Origin: Actinomycetes bacterium
Lineage (GTDB): Bacteria > Actinomycetota > Acidimicrobiia > Acidimicrobiales > Microtrichaceae
Reading direction: 5' to 3'
DNA: 8,098 bases
NCBI GenBank assembly: GCA_023427825.1
Contig: JAEZAI010000459.1
Span: 1 to 8,098 of the forward strand
Under the pieces are notes generated by a model. It saw only the letters and a list, made by a program, of their open reading frames with translations. It ran no database searches and was not told the DNA's origin. The translations under genes were made by a program, and so were the position numbers. Shown piece after piece: positions 5,812 to 8,098 of this stretch. Numbering within the stretch: the stretch's first letter is position 1; each line of letters begins with the position of its first letter.

Positions 5812-5867
5812 CCGAGCTCCAGGACGGTGACGACGATCCGGCGCCGCCCGGTGAGCCGGTCAGCGGC
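5804..5867. repeat. inverted repeat spanning two convergent stop codons
   Basis: GCCGCTGACCG (5804-5814) has a perfect inverted copy at 5857-5867. Each arm contains the TGA stop of one convergent gene (membrane protein and nth). The 42-bp loop is GC-rich. It could fold in either transcript, but no T-run is present, so a terminator role is weak. Confidence 0.45.
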
Positions 5868-6528
5868 GCGACCGAGGGGCCGACACGCGGGCCTCCTGCT
5901 CGATGCGCTTCTTGGTCGCGGCCCAGGAGCAGATCGGGCACCCGAGCAGGTCGTGGCGCAGGGCCGGGCAGTGCTCCCGGCCGAAGAAGATGATCTGCAG
6001 GTGGCGGCGGTTCCACGTGTCGATCGGGAACACGGCCTTGAGGTCCCGCTCGGTGCGCTCCACCGTCGTGCCGTTCGACAGGCCCCAGCGCGCCGCCAGG
6101 CGGTGGATGTGGGTGTCGACCGGGAAGGCGGGGTGTCCGAAGCCCTGCGACATGACCACGCTGGCGGTCTTGTGGCCGACCCCTGCGAGCGACTCGAGGA
6201 ACTCCCAGTCCTCGAGCACCTCGCCGCCGGCGTCCACGATCTGGTTGGCCGCCAGCCAGAGGTTGCGCGCCTTGGTCGGTGCGAGCCCGATCTCGCGGAT
6301 GATCTCGAGGATGCGGTCGGGCCCCAGCGCGACCATCGCCTCGGGCGTGTCGGCCTCCGCGAAGAGCGCAGGAGTGACCTCGTTGACCTTCTTGTCCGTG
6401 GTCTGCGCCGACAGCGCCACGGCCACGAGCAGCGTGTAGGGATCGCGGTGGTCGAGCGGGATCGGAGGGTCGGGATAGAGGTCGTCGAGGATCTCCCCGA
6501 TGAGGTCCGCCTTGTCCTGTCGCTTCAC
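5860..6528 (-). CDS. nth: endonuclease III (base-excision DNA glycosylase/AP lyase)
   Basis: This is a 222-aa protein from GTG 6528, in line with the usual length of about 210-230 aa. The N-terminal LSAQTTD (39-45) is the conserved helix motif. The helix-hairpin-helix LAGVGHKTA (114-122) carries catalytic Lys120, and VDTHIHR (137-143) carries catalytic Asp138; both numbers match E. coli Nth. The enzyme removes oxidised pyrimidines and cleaves abasic sites. Its C-terminus has only three cysteines, C187, C197 and C200 (C-x9-C-x2-C), and no fourth cysteine. The usual [4Fe-4S] pattern is C-x6-C-x2-C-x5-C, so the cluster may be altered or absent. The frame stays open far upstream, but homology starts at KRQDKAD. 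TAGGGT (6541-6536) followed by 7 nt and GTG suggests a leaderless transcript. It is divergent from the aminotransferase gene. Confidence 0.95.
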   Translation of the reverse strand: MKRQDKADLIGEILDDLYPDPPIPLDHRDPYTLLVAVALSAQTTDKKVNEVTPALFAEADTPEAMVALGPDRILEIIREIGLAPTKARNLWLAANQIVDAGGEVLEDWEFLESLAGVGHKTASVVMSQGFGHPAFPVDTHIHRLAARWGLSNGTTVERTERDLKAVFPIDTWNRRHLQIIFFGREHCPALRHDLLGCPICSWAATKKRIEQEARVSAPRSRR

Positions 6529-6535
6529 GGCGGGG

Positions 6536-6558
6536 ACCCTACCGGCGCGCTCTAGGGT
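6536..6558. promoter_or_regulatory. candidate divergent -10 elements of nth and the aminotransferase gene
   Basis: ACCCTA (6536-6541) reads TAGGGT on the minus strand, 7 nt before nth GTG 6528. TAGGGT (6553-6558) reads rightward toward the aminotransferase gene, giving a leader of about 70 nt. The two form an inverted repeat with an 11-bp spacer, so the promoters would overlap. This is pattern-based only, with no clear -35 boxes. Confidence 0.35.
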
Positions 6559-6584
6559 GGCCGACCTCGACCCCGGGGCGTCAC

Positions 6585-6603
6585 GGGCGGGGTGACGGGC
6601 GGG
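6585..6603 (+). other. G-quadruplex-type motif in the aminotransferase leader
   Basis: Four G-tracts (6585-6587, 6589-6592, 6597-6599, 6601-6603) with 1-, 4- and 1-nt loops match the usual G3+N1-7 pattern on the coding strand. The motif ends 30 bp before ATG 6634. It also forms a near 12-bp direct repeat, (T)CACGGGCGGGG then TGACGGGCGGG. High GC makes chance occurrence plausible. Confidence 0.4.
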
Positions 6604-6633
6604 TGACGTGCGAAGGGGAACAGGGGAGTCGGG

Positions 6634-7806
6634 ATGGATCAGGGGGCTTCGCCGGTGCCGGCCTCGGCGTTCGAGGTGGACCTGGACCGCCTGCGACGTC
6701 GCCGTTCGGTGAAGTGGTCGCTGTACGGGTCCGACGTGCTCGCTGCGTGGGTCGCCGAGATGGACTTCGACGTCGCGCCACCCGTCCTCGAGGCCGTCCG
6801 GGCCGCCGTGGATCGCGAGGACTTCGGCTACCCGGTCGCGGACCTGGGCGAGCTGACCGAGGCCTGCGCGGGGTTCCTGTCGGCCGCGCACGGGTGGGAC
6901 GTGTCGCCGCACCGCATCTTCCCGGTCGCGGACGTGCTGTCGGGCATCGCCGGGGCGTTCCGGCTGGGCGTCCGCGACAGCGCCCCGGTCGTGCTGCCGA
7001 CGCCGGCCTATCCGCCGTTGTTCGAGGTGATCGAGCTGGCCGGCCGGGAGGTGGTCGAGGCGCCGATGGTCGTGGACGGCGGCCGGTTCGTCCTGGACCT
7101 CGACCGGATCGACGGCGCCCTGGCCGCCGGTGCCGGTGCCGTGCTCCTGTGCAACCCCCACAACCCGACGGGCCGGGCGTTCGGTGCCGACGAGCTCCGC
7201 GCCCTCGCCGAGGTGGTCGACCGTCACGGCGCCGAGGTGGTGGCCGACGAGGTCCACGGCCCGCTCGCCCTGCCCGGTGCCCACCATGTGCCGTACGCCT
7301 CGGTGGCCGACGCCGCGGCCGACCACGCCGTGACCGTCACCTCGGCGTCCAAGGCGTGGAACGTCCCCGGGCTGAAGTGCGCGCAGGTGATCACCGCCAA
7401 CCACGACGACGCATCGGCCTGGCGACGGCGGCGGGTGTTCGAGGTGGCGGGGCCGACGTCGCTCGGCATCGCGGCGTCCATCGCGGCCTACCGCAACGGC
7501 GGGCCGTGGCGTCAAGCGCTCGTCGGGTACCTCGACCGGTCCCGGGCCCTGCTGCACCACCTCGTCGCCGCCGAGCTGCCGGGCGTGGTGCTGCACGGTC
7601 CCGAGGCGACGTACCTGGCCTGGCTCGACTGCACCGCCCTGGGACTCCCGGACCCGGCAGCGGCGTTCCTGGCGCGCGGCCGTGTGGCGGTGAGCGACGG
7701 CCCGCCGTTCGGTGCGGGCAACGAGCAGTTCGTGCGCCTCAACATCGCGACCAGCCACGAGCTCCTCGGGCGCATCGTGACCGCGATGGGCGCCGCGCTC
7801 CGCTGA
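6634..7806 (+). CDS. PLP-dependent aminotransferase / C-S lyase, MalY/PatB type
   Basis: This is a 390-aa fold-type I PLP enzyme. ATG 6634 follows AGGGGAG (6622-6628) by 5 nt. The N-terminal RRSVKW (23-28) and WVAEMDF (39-45), then FGYP (64-67), are hallmarks of the MalY/PatB cystathionine beta-lyase branch. PLP-site residues are visible: CNPHNPTGR (173-181) with Asn177, DEVHGPL (205-211) with Asp205, and the Schiff-base lysine Lys240 in SASKAWN. Arg368 in FVRLNIA should bind the substrate carboxylate. The length equals the family norm (about 385-400). Members cleave C-S bonds of cystathionine or cysteine conjugates, or act as aminotransferases; sequence alone does not choose. A C-S lyase role in methionine or cysteine metabolism is the best guess. 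The gene is divergent from nth, and palindromic repeats follow its stop. Confidence 0.93.
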   Translation: MDQGASPVPASAFEVDLDRLRRRRSVKWSLYGSDVLAAWVAEMDFDVAPPVLEAVRAAVDREDFGYPVADLGELTEACAGFLSAAHGWDVSPHRIFPVADVLSGIAGAFRLGVRDSAPVVLPTPAYPPLFEVIELAGREVVEAPMVVDGGRFVLDLDRIDGALAAGAGAVLLCNPHNPTGRAFGADELRALAEVVDRHGAEVVADEVHGPLALPGAHHVPYASVADAAADHAVTVTSASKAWNVPGLKCAQVITANHDDASAWRRRRVFEVAGPTSLGIAASIAAYRNGGPWRQALVGYLDRSRALLHHLVAAELPGVVLHGPEATYLAWLDCTALGLPDPAAAFLARGRVAVSDGPPFGAGNEQFVRLNIATSHELLGRIVTAMGAALR

Positions 7807-7817
7807 TCCCGCCCCTG

Positions 7818-7864
7818 AGCCCGGGTCGCAACGCGCCCGATGTGGGCGCGACGCGTCCCGAGTT
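7818..7864 (+). repeat. 47-bp palindromic repeat, copy 3
   Basis: It has the same length and orientation as copies 1 and 2, with the core GCGCCC-GATGT-GGGCGC and right arm CGTCCCGAGTT (7854-7864). The left arm has drifted to AGCCCGGGTCG. By hand, 16 of 21 arm positions pair. It starts 12 bp after the aminotransferase stop, between convergent genes. Confidence 0.8.
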
Positions 7865-7887
7865 CCGGGGTCGCGAGCTCGACGCCG

Positions 7888-7934
7888 AGCCCGGGTCGCG
7901 ACGCGCCCGATGCGGGCGCGACGCGTCCCGAGTT
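7888..7934 (+). repeat. 47-bp palindromic repeat, copy 4
   Basis: It begins 70 bp after copy 3 and is nearly identical to it, with loop GATGC instead of GATGT. By hand, 17 of 21 arm positions pair. It ends 9 bp before the stop codon of the minus-strand gene at the right edge, so it could act as a shared 3' hairpin for both convergent genes. Confidence 0.8.
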
Positions 7935-7943
7935 CAGGGGTCG

Positions 7944-8098
7944 TCAGTCGCGGAACATGGTGGCGCCGGCGAGCGCGTCGCGGTCCGCCCACGTGGTGTG
8001 CGTGCCGCTGCTGATGCGCTCGGGCAGCCGCAGCGTGCAGACCGGCCCCGACGACAGGTCGGCGGCGTCGACGACGACGCAGCACGACTCGTCACGAC
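7944..8098 (-). CDS. probable carotenoid oxygenase, C-terminal end only (truncated by window edge)
   Basis: The minus-strand frame enters at the right edge and ends at TGA (7946-7944), giving 51 visible residues. The sequence VVVDAADLSSGPVCTLRLPER followed by ISSGTHTTWAD matches the C-terminal pattern of the carotenoid cleavage/lignostilbene dioxygenase family, which reads like D-A-x-D-L-x-x-G-P-V-A-x-V-x-L-P-x-R-V-P-x-G-F-H-x-x-W. The His in GTHTTW would be the last of the four iron ligands. These enzymes cleave polyene or stilbene double bonds with non-haem iron. Only the tail is visible, so the match is by eye. The gene converges with the aminotransferase gene across the repeat pair. Confidence 0.6.
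   Translation of the reverse strand, partial: RDESCCVVVDAADLSSGPVCTLRLPERISSGTHTTWADRDALAGATMFRD

Noticed and set aside
5860..8085. A 741-codon open frame on the minus strand running through nth and beyond
   Set aside because: Only the part from 6528 to 5860 resembles a protein family. The upstream part is antisense to the aminotransferase gene and the repeats, is Arg/His/Gly-rich, and is typical of non-coding frames in GC-rich DNA.

Overview
The window is about 8.1 kb of very GC-rich DNA, densely packed with short intergenic gaps. It looks like a chromosomal segment of a high-GC actinobacterium. That placement rests on several traits: an ECF sigma factor with an RskA-like anti-sigma factor, a Sap/SfLAP-type membrane protein, frequent GTG starts, and several starts that look leaderless. 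The lineage, for example Acidimicrobiia, is inference only. No phage, insertion sequence, CRISPR array or defence cassette was recognised.

Layout. Plus strand, left edge: a 5'-truncated acyl-CoA carboxylase carboxyltransferase gene (3-1478) is followed after 22 bp by a small zinc-ribbon/one-TM membrane protein gene (1501-1740). Next comes a non-coding stretch (1741-2243) rich in structure. It holds two copies of a 47-bp palindromic repeat, tRNA-Pro(GGG) with its terminator, a 51-bp palindrome, and a 20-bp-spaced direct repeat upstream of an alpha/beta hydrolase gene (2244-2975). The hydrolase converges on an overlapping sigma factor/anti-sigma operon on the minus strand (4303 down to 2983). 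Diverging from that operon is a COG4315-type lipoprotein gene (4430-5005). A six-TM SfLAP/GAP-type membrane protein gene follows (5089-5811). It converges with nth, the endonuclease III gene (minus, 6528-5860), which diverges from a MalY/PatB-like PLP-dependent aminotransferase gene (6634-7806). A second pair of the 47-bp repeats lies at 7818-7934. The right edge holds the 3' tail of a minus-strand gene that looks like a carotenoid oxygenase.

How the parts fit. The sigma factor, membrane anti-sigma factor and divergent lipoprotein form a plausible cell-envelope signalling module, comparable in layout to sigK-rskA with its secreted targets. The other genes look like housekeeping or metabolic genes: acyl-CoA carboxylation, base-excision repair, amino acid/sulfur metabolism and tRNA supply. 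They have no obvious shared pathway.

No clearly new multi-gene system is evident. The most unusual signals are the paired 47-bp palindromic repeats, an endonuclease III lacking the fourth cluster cysteine, and the dense non-coding region around the tRNA.
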